From the NCBI GenBank assembly GCA_038380435.1, contig JAWZYU010000017.1, forward strand, positions 25,543,283-25,607,282: 64,000 nucleotides of DNA, given 5' to 3'. The position numbers and the translations under genes were made by a program. This stretch comes from Ryuthela nishihirai (Eukaryota; Arthropoda; Arachnida; Araneae; Heptathelidae). Under the pieces are notes generated by a model, which was not told the origin of the DNA, made no database searches, and saw only the letters and a program-made list of their open reading frames with translations. Position 1 is the first letter of the stretch. Every line of letters starts with the position of its first letter. Below are positions 22,046-32,846 of the stretch, one piece after another.

Positions 22046-22382
22046 GACAGGCAATACTCCACAATTGCTACTCCGGTAAGAAAGACAGGCAATACTCCAC
22101 AATTGCTACTCCGGAAAGAAAGACAGGCAATACTCCACAATTGCTACTCCGGAAAGAAAGACAGGCAAAACTCCACAATTGCTACTCCGGAAAGAAAGAC
22201 AGGCAATACTCCACAATTGCTACTCCGGAAAGAAAGAAAGACAAAACTCCACAATTGCTACTCCGGAAAGAAAGACAGACAATACTCCACAATTGCTACT
22301 CCGGAAAGAAAGAAAGACAATACTCCACAATTGCTACTCCGGAAAGAAAGACAGGCAATACTCCACAATTGCTACTCCGGAT
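22046..22382. repeat. 38-bp minisatellite, 9 units
   Basis: Unit core ACTCCACAATTGCTACTCCG followed by GAAAGAAAGACAGGCAAT; nine copies of ACAATTGCTACTCCG, with 38-bp steps and two 42-bp steps caused by an extra AAAG. The unit lacks stops in all forward frames, so every frame stays open and predicts a cyclic 38-residue peptide; there is no sign it is a gene. Variation among units is only a few substitutions, suggesting recent expansion. Confidence 0.95.
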
Positions 22383-22967
22383 CACTTGACGCTTATTTAA
22401 CACGCTTAAAACTTTTTCAGCCGACATATTGTTTTCTATCTTTAACACGACTGAGACCAATCGGAAAGAATGTATTAACTTTTTTTTAATTGAGGCCTTT
22501 CTATTCCGCGGATTAAATCTTTATTTTCGACTTGTTTTTTTTCTCAAAGCATTAAAAGATACATATGTCCTTTAACTGTTTACGTTATGTAACGAAAACT
22601 CAGGTGTCACATAACTCTGCTAGGATCATATCGAGTAAATCGCCTGTCGCATTATAAAAAAAACAACCCGAAAACAATTGTTTTATTATGTTTTGGGCTT
22701 TTTTATAATGTGGCAGGATAATTGTTGAAATTAATGTCGGCCACGAAAATGTGTAAAATGGCCATCAACAAGTAGTTTCTGAAGCGTGTTTTTTTTTTCC
22801 TACACTCCTACTGATTTTAGCATTTCTAAGAAACCGCCTACAGTATTATATTAAAAATCCTGGACTTATGGTGTTACAGATTTTAAGCAATATTTTTATT
22901 TGCCAACAACAGTGCTTATATTCTTAACAAATTAACTGATTTAATAACTGAGCAAATTAATTTACAT
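22383..22967. other. No feature seen
   Basis: Intronic sequence including an imperfect inverted repeat of about 40 bp per arm near 22650-22720 (TGTCGCATTATAAAAAAAAC against TTTTATAATGTGGCAG). Nothing else was recognised. Confidence 0.45.
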
Positions 22968-22979
22968 CAATAAGTATTA

Positions 22980-23188
22980 AAAAAAATAATAAATACCCCC
23001 TCAAGCAGCTGCCTGCCACAGTGGTCTGACAGGAGCCTGTCAGTTTATATGCATCAGTAGGAGATCTGAGAGGATGGCAGGACCTCAGCAGAAAAACGAC
23101 ACACACATCCATGCCTAAATCCGGGGCTCGAACCCAGGTCCCGTTAGATCAAGTAGCCAAGCGTGCTAACCACTCGGCCACGGGACGG
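22980..23188 (-). repeat. SINE-B with perfect 12-bp TSD
   Basis: Minus-strand SINE-B flanked by CAATAAGTATTA (22968-22979, 23189-23200). The head has small insertions (TAAATCCGGGG, GATCAAGTAGCC). Confidence 0.93.
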
Positions 23189-23229
23189 CAATAAGTATTA
23201 GTTGCTTGAAATACTAAATAGGCTAAACC

Positions 23230-23355
23230 AGTGGTTCTCAACCCTTTATGCTTCACGTATCCCCTGGAAATGCGTATGTGACTGGCGTACCCCTTGTATA
23301 GATACTTAAAACTATAGTTATAGTATAACAATGGGAATAAAATAAAACATATATA
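23230..23355 (-). mobile_element. Dispersed copy of the hAT-like end that forms the 128-bp satellite
   Basis: Reads CAGTGGTTCTCAACCCTTTA.. CTTCACGTATCCCCTGG.. GGCGTACCCCTTGTATAG.. ATGGGAATAAAATAAAACAT. This is one reverse-complement unit of the array at 3045-5417, here single and beginning exactly with the hAT-type tip. It shows the satellite monomer exists outside the array as a transposon end. Confidence 0.85.
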
Positions 23356-23823
23356 AGGGTGATTCAAAACCCTTGGGCCAAACTTAAAACAAATCGTAGG
23401 TACAGCTTTAACCAATGAATCATATTTTTTCTACTGACTATATAAAATGTTTACAGGATATGATACTCCTTGCAATAACCAAAGACGATCTGTTTTTCAT
23501 AAAAAATTCTCCTGAACATTGACAATCTAAGTTGTCACACCACACAAAGTTGTTTTCGCTACTCCAAATCTTGTTCTGCATTCCTCTAAAGTCACTGTTT
23601 TATACTGCCCATGATGTAATCCAGTACAAAAACAGTCACCATTCCATTGTTGTACGTGTGCATTTAGCTTCAGTACACTTTATTTCCTTTTGTCGTTTTT
23701 TATCATTCCGCAGGCGAATAGCTATTGAATAAAATAATGGCCATTACATTGTACCAATTTTAAACGTTTTTCGATATTCACTACAAAATAAAGCATTTTT
23801 GGAGTTTATTGCCAACACTTAAA
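23356..23823. other. No feature seen
   Basis: Intronic sequence with no recognised repeat or exon. Confidence 0.45.
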
Positions 23824-23831
23824 GTAATAAT

Positions 23832-26032
23832 CAGGGGCGTAGCGAAGGACTATGATTTGGGGGGCAAAAGTACAAAATTTTCCAACTCGAGCAAAATTTT
23901 GGCTAAACTTCCAATTCTGCAAACTTCCCGTAATTTGATTTTCCATTTGACTTCCAATTTTGCCAACTAGCCATAATTTCTCAGAAATACTTCCAATATT
24001 TACATCTCGTCTGCATTGAAGCAAATCAGTTTGAATTTTTGCCTTGATTTCCTCAAATCTCCTTAATTTCACGAAACTAATCCCAATCTTTACATCTTTC
24101 CTAAATTTGCCAAATCTATTCAAACTTTCAAATTCCCTTTTTTTTTTTGAAAAATTAAGGGTAGTTGTCAAAATCGAGACAACTTGGCAAATCTAAGACA
24201 GTTTGGAAATGGAGAGACGGCAAAATTTAGAGCAGTTTGCAAAATTCGAAGCCACTTAGTAAAAACAGATGAGTTGGCAAAATCTTAGAGAGTTGGCAAA
24301 ATTCGGAGTGACTTGGTAAAATCTTGGGGAGTTGGCAAAATCGGGACAACTTGGCAAAATCTTGGGAAGTTGGCAAAATTCGGAGTGACTTGACAAAATC
24401 TTGGGAAGTTGACAAAATTCGGAGTGACTTGGCAAAATCATAAGGAGTTGGCAAAATTCAGGTGAAATGTGAAAATTTGAATTTTTTTTCTGTAAAATTA
24501 TGGCGAGTTGGCAAAATCTAGGCGAGTTGGCAAAATCTAGGAGAGTTGGCAAAACTTAGGGAGTTGGCAAAAACTAGGGGCAGTTGGCAAAATTCGGAGT
24601 GACTTGGCAAAATCGTGGAGAGTTGACAAAATTCAGGTGAGATGTAAAAATTGTAATCTTTTTTCTGTAAAATTATGGCGTGGTTCGCAAAATATGAGAC
24701 AGCTTCGCAATATCTAGGAGAGTTGGAAAATCTTGGGGGAGTTGGCAAAATTCAGAGTGGCTTTACATCAATCAGGTGTGATGTAAAATTGGGATTTTTT
24801 TTCTGTAAAATTGTGACGAGATGGCAAAATCTAGGGCAGTTGCAAAAATTCGTATCCACTTGGTAAAATACGGGCGATTTGTGAAAATTGGGATTGTTTT
24901 TGTAAATTAAGGAGAAGGTTTATAAAATCGAGACAACTTTGCAAAATCTAGGGAAGTTGGCAAAACTGGAAACCACTTGGTAAAGTACAGGCGAGTTGTA
25001 AAAATTGGGATTGGTTTTGTGAAATTAAGGAGAGTTGGAAAAACCATTTTTGTGGCTGAATGACCTATGTTTAATATAATTTATTCATTTTCCTGCAGAT
25101 AAGCTATTTAGCTTTGCGGGTCAAAGTGTAAATGTATTTGTATTCTTTACTCTTATGAATAAAAATTATATTCTAAAAAAAAAGTACTCGTGGCAAAATC
25201 TAGGGGAGTTTGCAAAATTCGAAGCCACTTGGTAAAATACAGAGGAGTTGTGAAAATTGTGCCTTTCTGGTGCAATTAAGGAGAGTTGATAAAATTCGAA
25301 GTGGTTATTGCAAATTCAGGGAAGATGTAAAAAGTGCGATTTTTTCTGTAAAATTACGGCGAGTTAGCAAAATTCGAATGCACTTGGTAAAATATAGGCG
25401 AGTTGTGAAAATTGAGATTTGTTTTGTGAAATGAAGGAGTGCTGGATAAATTGAGGAAACTTAACAGAATGTAGGGCAGTTGCCAAATTCGAATCCACTT
25501 GGAAAATACGGGCGAGTTGTGATAATTGGGATTGGGTTTCTGAAATTCAGGGTAGTTGACTAAAATCGAAGAATTTCACCTCCACATCTCACCTGAATTT
25601 TGCCAACTCCGTACGATTTTGCCAAATCACTCCGAATTTTGCCAACTGTCCCTAGATTTTGCCAAGTCACTCCGAATTTTTTCAACTCCTTACGATTTTG
25701 CCAAGTCACTCCGAATTTTGTCAACTCCCCAAGATTTTACCAAGTCACTCCGAATTTTGCCGACTACCGAAGATTTTGCCAACTCACTTGTATTTTACTA
25801 AGTGGCTTTGAATTTTTCCAACTGCTCTAAATTTTGCCGTCTCTCCATTTTCCAAAACTGCCTTAGATTTGCCAAGTTGTCTCGATTTTGACAACTCCCC
25901 TTAATTTTCCAAAAAAAAAAAATTACAAATTTTCACAAATCACCTAGATTTTACGAACTCGCTTTGAATTTTAACAACTCCGAGTTACTTTTGGGGAGGA
26001 GCCTCCCCCCATCCCCCATGGCTACGCCCCTG
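23832..26032. mobile_element. 2.2-kb hAT-type non-autonomous element filled with inverted minisatellite
   Basis: The ends are CAGGGGCGTAGC and GCTACGCCCCTG, flanked by the perfect 8-bp duplication GTAATAAT (23824-23831, 26033-26040), the duplication size of hAT elements. The interior is a 19-20 bp minisatellite with core TTGGCAAAATC in three blocks: inverted (about 23870-24170), forward (24180-25560), inverted (25570-25990). Parts of the blocks match as long arms: 24140-24480 pairs with 25570-25920. A unique AT-rich stretch lies at 25060-25190. No transposase. It sits in intron 3 of gene 1. Confidence 0.9.
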
Positions 26033-26040
26033 GTAATAAT

Positions 26041-26265
26041 TAAGCAACATTAGCCGTTCTATCAAGCGTTTTGAGCGTCTTAAGCGACCGCGATTAGGGA
26101 GAATTACCAAAATATAATATTAAATATATTTTGCATTATTTTATATTGTAATGCTTTGATTAATAAATAAATGTTCTAATTATTTTTAAACGAACTAATA
26201 AAAAATATATCTTGCATGTATCACAGCAACCAAAATTATTTACATAATTTTTCCTTCTGTTTCAG
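26041..26265. other. End of gene 1 intron 3
   Basis: AT-rich intron leading to a good polypyrimidine/acceptor, TTTTTCCTTCTGTTTCAG. Confidence 0.6.
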
Positions 26266-26392
26266 CTTCACCCAATCTAGTCGTGCCCATCAGAATACCC
26301 AAGACGGCCCCCAGACACATCGCTCCAGTTTCACCACTGTCAACAACCTCATCACTCCCGAAGACAACCTGTATTGGTCCACTAAGTTCTGA
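26266..26392 (+). CDS. Gene 1, last coding exon with stop
   Basis: Follows the acceptor TTCCTTCTGTTTCAG. Two bases (AG) from the 15606 exon plus C give Ser, then FTQSSRAHQNTQDGPQTHRS, SFTTVNNLITPEDNLYWSTK, F and TGA. The polar C-terminus is consistent with a cytoplasmic tail; ITPEDNLYW could hold a Tyr-based sorting or phosphorylation site, but that is speculation. A second frame is also open (ending ..SSDNTDSII, stop about 26414); it would be used if another exon or a different donor lies in the 10.5-kb intron 3. I prefer the first frame because it fits the phases of all preceding junctions. Confidence 0.65.
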
Positions 26393-27560
26393 CAATACGG
26401 ATAGCATTATTTAGAAATTTTGAAGCACACATGACTCTGCTAGCAGAGATCTAGTTGCTAGATTATGACAAAAAGATTTTTCTCTTCGTCGAGAGCCTCA
26501 ACACGTCATGCTGTGATCTGTTTCTCTGCTTTCCGCTACCGACTTTGACTATTAAGGAATTGTATTAGGAACTACTTACCGACACTGCTACAGCTCAACT
26601 GTGTCTTGAATCCAAGTCTACAAAACTCAACTTGGTGTATCGACGACCAGCAATCACTGTTATCACTTCTGCTGAAAATAAGTACAGCATTTAAGAAGAG
26701 ATGTCTACATACATGCCTTTTAGTGATCATCTTGTAGTCAGACTCACCCTGGATGTTAAAGTGCTTTATGCTTAGAAATGTGTTCAGAACTAAACCGACA
26801 GTAAACTGCTGGAAGGGCTGAAAGTCTGCAGCTTCGAATTTAAACAGAATATCTGTACTTTGAATTACCAAATCTTTAGAGTACAGAATAAACAAAGATT
26901 TAAGTTCGAGTTGTTAAAGCCGAACTTACAGCGATGAAGCTATTTTTATGTGGAATAAGCGTTGGCAGACTATGTACTGTTGCCATTGCTTTCAATAGAA
27001 ATGTATCTTTTTTTCAACAGACGATATTTTAAGAACAAAAGTGTGACCATTTCTTGTCTCATGTTGTTAAATAGGATTGCGATCTAAACAGAGATATAGC
27101 AAATAACTGTTGCTCTTAGGTTTCCAATTTACAGGTTTCTAGGTGGAAAATGTTTCAGCTTTAAGTACGTTGTTTCACTTTGGCTGTTGACGTTACTCTC
27201 ATACTGCATTATTTTTCTGACCACACATGGTTCGATATACCTGAGGTGACCATATTTTAGTTTCACAAAAAGCTGCAAGAACTATTTTGTTTATAATTAA
27301 CTACAAAATTGAAGTTCAGTGTCGTTTTGGAATTTGGTGGCCTAACAGTCGATATCTTGGAACCAACATAATTGATGAGTAGCTATGTTAGGTGCTAAAA
27401 AAAGCTTTTCCGGTTTTCAATGAGGTAACTGGTTTCCAACAATTCTGTTATTCTGCGATCAGATATTTTTACAAGTATTTATGTAAATATATATTCCAAA
27501 GTGCAACTGATAATTATTACGGTCTACTTTGTAGATTTAAATAAATGGCCATTTAAATCT
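26393..27560 (+). other. Gene 1 3' UTR with candidate poly(A) signals
   Basis: Repeat-free sequence directly after the stop. AATAAA occurs at 26887-26892 and at 27540-27545; either could end the transcript, and further ones lie near 28130 and 28185. The 107-codon open frame on the opposite strand (26572-26895) is not supported by splice sites or resemblance. Confidence 0.5.
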
Positions 27561-28231
27561 GTAAATATGATCACTCAAACTAAAACCTATACCTCATAAA
27601 AAAAAGTCGTTTAATCATTCAAATAAATGATAAATGACATTTTTCGATCCCTATAATTTCGGAATTCTAAAGTTACCATTTTAATTTTTCCACGTAATAA
27701 AATTTGCACACTAAGTAGTTGTAAACTGAGATTTATATATTTCTCAATCAAGTATAAATGCATCTGGCTGAAACTTTCACTTCCGACTCATATTCCAACA
27801 TATGACATTCTGCTGCTGTCACAAAAAAAACTCCTTGTGCTTTTTTTCCCAATGGGAGTACCAATTGAAAGTCTTCGGTGATGGCAACCATATTTTTTTT
27901 TTCGTTTTTAGAAAAACAATTTGAGAAGTTTGAAACAATCATGACTTAAAAATATTTCATTGGTATCGTATTACGAAATTAAGTATTATTATCACTAACC
28001 GTAAGGAATGATTCAAAGCTGAATAAATTTGGTAAATATCTTTGTTTTCCATTACGAAGGTGCGAATTTAAAACTTGTTACTATCATCTATTTCTGCCCA
28101 TGCTGTACTTTATGTGAAACAAATAAACAAAAGAGAAGTTACAATCCCATTTACCTAGCTAGCTTTATACGAATTAAAAAGAAATGAATAAAGAGTTGCC
28201 TTCATATTCTATGTCAGCGGTTCCTAACATA
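27561..28231. other. AT-rich interval, possibly distal 3' UTR
   Basis: No repeat or exon was recognised. Confidence 0.4.
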
Positions 28232-28239
28232 TTCTATGT

Positions 28240-28412
28240 CAGGGGTTCCTACCGTCCTCTAAGATAGCGTTTTAGAAATTTGTAGGAGCGTTTTCGCACA
28301 TTCCTACACACCGAAAATATTGTCTCAGCTATATTTATAGAGGAAAAATCATTTAATTTGCATGAATAAGGTGTTTGCTTTGTAAAAAGCCCGAAAAGGT
28401 TGGGAGCCATTG
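28240..28412. mobile_element. Small hAT-type MITE (about 173 bp)
   Basis: The tips CAGGGGTTCCTACC and GGTTGGGAGCCATTG are imperfect inverted repeats. The flanks TTCTATGT (28232-28239) and CTCTATGG (28413-28420) match at six of eight positions, as an old 8-bp duplication. Just before it, the sequence ATTCTATGTCAGCGGTTCCTAA repeats the left tip, a small tandem duplication of the end. Confidence 0.6.
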
Positions 28413-28514
28413 CTCTATGGGAAGCATAAAAAAATTTTAAATCAACAAGTCTCATGTTCTTTAACCAAAGAATTTAAATATTTTTGGGCTTCTGTTCTAT
28501 TCCTGACCATCGTG

Positions 28515-28640
28515 GAAGCAGAGTGGTTAGCATGTATGACTACGGATAAAAGGGATCTGGGTTCTAACTCCAGTTCTTTTTTTCTTCTAAAAAAACTCGG
28601 AAGATCCAGATTTTTCCATGGTTCCAGGTTCTTCACAGAC
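28515..28640 (+). repeat. tRNA-like SINE remnant
   Basis: AAGCAGAGTGGTTAGCATG.. followed by TCTGGGTTCTAACTCCAG looks like a decayed tRNA-derived head. The body does not clearly match SINE-A or SINE-B apart from TTCACAGACTTCTGTGG and GGAAGCAGC, which recall SINE-B. Confidence 0.4.
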
Positions 28641-29591
28641 TTCTGTGGGAAGCAGCAAGGATAATATATTTTTTCTTTTATTCTCTTCCTCCGACAGTAA
28701 GTAAAGACTTTCTCACAGCCATTTTGGCACATATGCCATCACCTACCTGAAATTATTTTGTGCTTACCATAGTTTAACGCTTCGTTGTGCTACCATCTGT
28801 TGAATTAGAAATGAAGCTATTAGAGCAATTTTCAATTTGTTAAAAAAAATAACTAAACCTTCTCTTTTCTCTACTCATTCGCACTTTTAAATGTTGGTTA
28901 CCATGGCCGACACCCAAGTCCTTCAATTTCAATTTAGTTAAACCTTTTCTGGAGGCATAACTGAAAGAATGAAGCCCGCTGTGACTTGGGGAACGAATAC
29001 CTCACTTAGAATTTGAGAAAGGGGTTTTTAAAGCATAGGAGTGCGCATGCAACATATTCTTCTTGCGTAAAGGAACCTACTGACAGTTTTATTCATAAAA
29101 ATAACAAATATAAGAAAAATATATTTGCTGAATGACATCTTCGCTCAGCTAACTTTTAAATTGATCGGTCTATTCAAGCAGGCGTGACCCCACATGCATT
29201 CCAAGCGTTCGTTTGAGAGGGAGGAGGGTATTTTTAGGGGGAAGAATCTGTTTGGATTGTAGGAAACAGATTTGCAACTTTATCTCTCTAAATCGAAAAA
29301 TGAAGTGTTTGTCGTTTCATTTTGCAGTGCAACATTCAATAATTTTGGCTGTATCGTTTTCAAATGGGCAGAGTTTTATAAATAATAGACGGTTTTGAAT
29401 TATTAACATATCAGGAGTGATTAGTTTTTGTTCTTTTGTGAGTGTTTTTCGATTATTTTATACTAATCTATTTTTTTTTAAATCATTGTAAATATCAAAA
29501 CATGGAGATATTTTTGGTAAAATAGGTAAAAGATTAAATTCGCTCGAAGATTCCAGAAAAAAAATTAATTAGCTTTAATAAATATAATAAA
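28641..29591. other. No feature seen
   Basis: AT-rich intergenic sequence. Confidence 0.45.
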
Positions 29592-29792
29592 TAACTAAAT
29601 AAATGCCCCCTCAAGCAGCTGCTTGCCACAGAGGTCTGACAGGAGCCTGTCAGTTTATATGCCATAGTAGAAGATCTGAGAGGATGGCAGGACCTCAGTA
29701 GAAAAACGACACAAACAGCCATGCCTTACCAGGGTCTCGAACTCAGGTCCTTTAGATCAGTAGCCAAGCGCGCTAACCACTTGGCCATGAGT
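29592..29792 (-). repeat. SINE-B copy
   Basis: Minus-strand SINE-B from CCCCCTCAAGCAGCTGCTTG to CACTTGGCCATGA. The head is slightly diverged. Confidence 0.9.
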
Positions 29793-29816
29793 TAGCTTGG
29801 GGACAGGAAAGAGGTA

Positions 29817-30028
29817 CAGTCGCTCAAAAAATATCCGAACACTATGGTTGATTACGAAATTCATAAAATATATCTGGCAACGATTTTTTTATAAATCAGT
29901 GATCTGGCAACCTTCGTGTCACGTGACACGAAGGTTGCCAGATCACTAATTTCTAAAAAAACGCTGCCAGATATTTTTTCTGAATTCTGTAATCAACCAT
30001 AGTGTTCGGATACTTTTTTGAGCGACTG
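29817..30028. mobile_element. Palindromic MITE-1, left part of a composite
   Basis: Complete TA-flanked MITE-1. Its right TA is followed directly by GGTGGTCATATTATTTTAAT, the same join seen inside 11669-12929, so this copy is part of a composite unit ending at 30328. Confidence 0.9.
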
Positions 30029-30328
30029 TAGGTGGTCATATTATTTTAATACTAGATCGTGTGGGCTCACTCACGGAAATGTTGAGCGTGTGCAGTTACC
30101 GTTCACAGCAAACTGGATCGTGTGCAGTAACTGCAAACGCTCCAGTTTGCTGTGAACGGTAACTGGAGCGTGTACAGTTGCTGTACACGCACCAGATATT
30201 TTTCCTGAATACTGTAATCACGTGACACGAAGGTTGCCAGATCACTAATTTCTAAAAAAAACGTTACCAGATATTTTTTCTGAATTCTGTAATCAACCAT
30301 AGTGTTCGGATACTTTTTTGAGTGACTG
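30029..30328. mobile_element. Composite MITE, spacer plus half palindrome
   Basis: Reverse-orientation counterpart of about 12190-12434: the Tc1-like tip GGTCATATTATT, the block ATCGTGTGGGCTCACTCACG, hairpins of GCAAACTGGA and GAGCGTGTACAG, then a MITE-1 right arm ending TTTTTTGAGTGACTG and TA. Confidence 0.85.
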
Positions 30329-30329
30329 T

Positions 30330-31676
30330 ACGATGGTATGGGGACGATGAAGGGTGAGAGCAACAGAAATGTAACGGTAAGCTTGCTTGAGGATAGAAAT
30401 TAGACTAGCTCTAGAGGAGGAGGGGAGACAAAATAGTAAGCATCAAGCTGAAAAAAAAAAGCTTAGAAACAACAAAAGCATTTTTGCTTCGGAGTGAGTA
30501 AAAAGTATTTAAATGTTCTTGACGTAGCGGTAAAAAGGCTGGGGGCAACAAAACATGTAATTTAGCTCATGAGAGATAAATTTGGTTCAGATAACAACAC
30601 GTCGATATTTTATCAGTGCCCACTAGCAACAAAGATTCTGGTGTATTTAAACAGTAATGAAGCACAAAATTTTAATACATGAGAAGCACTGTTGAATTTA
30701 TTTAACATTTATTAACATCAAAAATATTATGCTATAATTTCCTTTAAACTTTTAAGAAGAAAATTTATCGTGTTTTTAATAGATAGTGAATATTTTTTTC
30801 CGTTGGCGTGGCACGATAAATGGAATACACCATGCCCGGCCTTAGCAAATGCGAGGACCATACGTTTAAGAACAAACAAGAATTGAACAAAAACTAAACT
30901 GGTAAAAAATTTTACACCACTGTACAAAATTGTTGCTAACTCTAAAACGTGTAGTTCTCACAAAATAGGAAAACAATTTCCTCTTTAGAGTGAAAATTTC
31001 CTTCCTTCGCGGAGGTTATAACCCTAGCACGGGGCCCCCCTGGAGCATGGGGCTTGAAGGCCGGCTCTGGAATACACCCTAACATATCACAGCTTTTGCT
31101 GGGGCATCACCCTTGGGAACCATGTGTGGCAAAGGAACTTGCAAAAGGTGCTGTGTACTTCTTGCAGCATGGCATTTTCTCAATGTCGCTAATACTTCAA
31201 CGGTCTACTTAAAATGTAACCTTTCTACAGTTTCATATTTTAAAAAGATTTATTAAATCATCTTAAATTTTTTGCGTTGTATTGTCTTATTATATTATTA
31301 GGCATATCTGTAGTGCTCTGCTCCTAGATATAGAGGCTGACCTGAAGTATTATGTGAATACATTCATATACATTTAGGCCTAATTTTAAAAAAATATATA
31401 CAGTGTGCTATTAACTAGTTTTGTTATTATTTCCATGTTTTGGCTGTTTTGTTTAATGCTTTGTAAAACTCTGGCGTCTTTGGGCCTGTGTCAAACAAAA
31501 CGTTGGAGAAACAAAATGCCGCCTAAGGTAGAACGCTACAGAGGTGCTTCTTTCAGAGTTAAGAACAGTGTTTTTCTATTTCTTTTAAGTGATGAAACAA
31601 TAAATAACGAAACATTTTTTGCAATAGTGAAGATGACATGTCTTGCTATAACATAAACAAAGAAGCTATACACCCA
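30330..31676. other. No gene or clear repeat
   Basis: AT-rich. A short GC-rich patch at about 31020-31080 (CTAGCACGGGGCCCCCCTGG) could be the end of an unidentified transposon. Open frames at 30727-30927 and 31405-31656 have no support. Confidence 0.4.
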
Positions 31677-32165
31677 TCTCTCGAATTACACGGTAGATAG
31701 ATTCCTGGATATCACCATGTAAATCAAAACCAACAATTATGGAGAAAAGGGAGATATAGGCCGCGAAAAAATCCTTTTTATGAATAAAACATGAAATTGA
31801 AATTTTTATTTATACGTATTTATCTCAAATATCAGTTCAGAAGTAATAATAAATATTAATGTAACTTTTTTTGTGCTTTATTTGTGCTAATTCAGGTTAG
31901 CCTAGATTAATTTCTCATATATTTGTATTTGACCACGAAACATACTCATCGTTAATGTTAACACTATCGAATTTGAAGACGAAATCTGAAAGCAGGAGAT
32001 TTATGAAGTGAATATAAATTAGAAATTAAGCATTTGTGCCAACACTTAGTGCTATATTTTGGAAAACTAGTATTTTTATGATATTTTAAGAAACAGTGTA
32101 TTTACGAATCAGTTGTATTTAGCCTATATAATAAACATAAAGTTAAACTTGTTGCTAAAAATGGT
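31677..32165. repeat. Second copy of the CTCGATTTACAC-type dispersed repeat
   Basis: Collinear with 7430-7900 over most of its length (ACACGGTAGAT.., AAATCAAAACCAACAA, TTTATACGTATTTATC, GTATTTAGCCTATATAAT). Moderately diverged with small indels; the ends were not mapped. Confidence 0.7.
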
Positions 32166-32468
32166 AAAAATAGATCTGTGGATAGTTTAAGCAAGGCATT
32201 AAAAACACATCTTTATGAAACTAGAGTCTCGCGTACGAAAAATGACCGCGAAATTTAAATGTATTAGCAAATACGTTTTTTTTTTAATTTCCTTCACATT
32301 TTTTTGCCTGGAAATTTCAAATTTTTCTAAAATAATGATAAATTGAAATCAATAGATTTTCTATGCGCACCCCACTTTGGAGGCCACTGATATAGAGCAT
32401 AATATGTAAGTTTTGCCCAACGAGGTAGAATATATAGAGTGAGCAACCGCTTTTTTAGTTTCCGCGCA

Positions 32469-32523
32469 ACTTTAGTTTCCGACTGGAGGCGCTGTGTTAC
32501 AGCGCCTCCAGTCGGAAACTAAA
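32469..32523. repeat. Perfect 25-bp stem hairpin
   Basis: CTTTAGTTTCCGACTGGAGG.. and its exact reverse complement are separated by the 5-base loop TGTTA. No mismatch in 25 pairs. Confidence 0.95.
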
Positions 32524-32846
32524 GTAAGCTCGTTAATGCCCACCCTTTACATGGCCGCCAGCAAGTACAGGCAACCATGTAGCAAGCGCCTGTTCTTAGT
32601 ATTGTGTTTACATGCCTTAATAAATAAAGGAGTTTCTATTTTCATTAAATTGTAGTATCAAACAAAATATTTACTTTTAAAAGAAGTCTGGAAATAACGT
32701 GATCTTTTAACTGATATTTTTTTTACTAAATGTAATATTTTTATAGGCGATTAAAGGTTCAATTAACAAGACTGATCGGATTTTATCCTAAGAACGAAAA
32801 CAACGTAATTTTCCAAAAAACAAAAATTTAACTACTTGGTTCGTTA

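Noticed and set aside
22046..22382. CRISPR-like array
   Set aside because: Direct tandem units without unique spacers, in a eukaryotic context.
21827..22489. 220-codon open frame, the longest in the window
   Set aside because: It starts in a degraded SINE and is carried by a 38-bp repeat that lacks stops in every forward frame; no splice or start context.
26572..26895. 107-codon minus-strand open frame
   Set aside because: Lies antisense in the 3' UTR of gene 1, with no resemblance and no splice signals.
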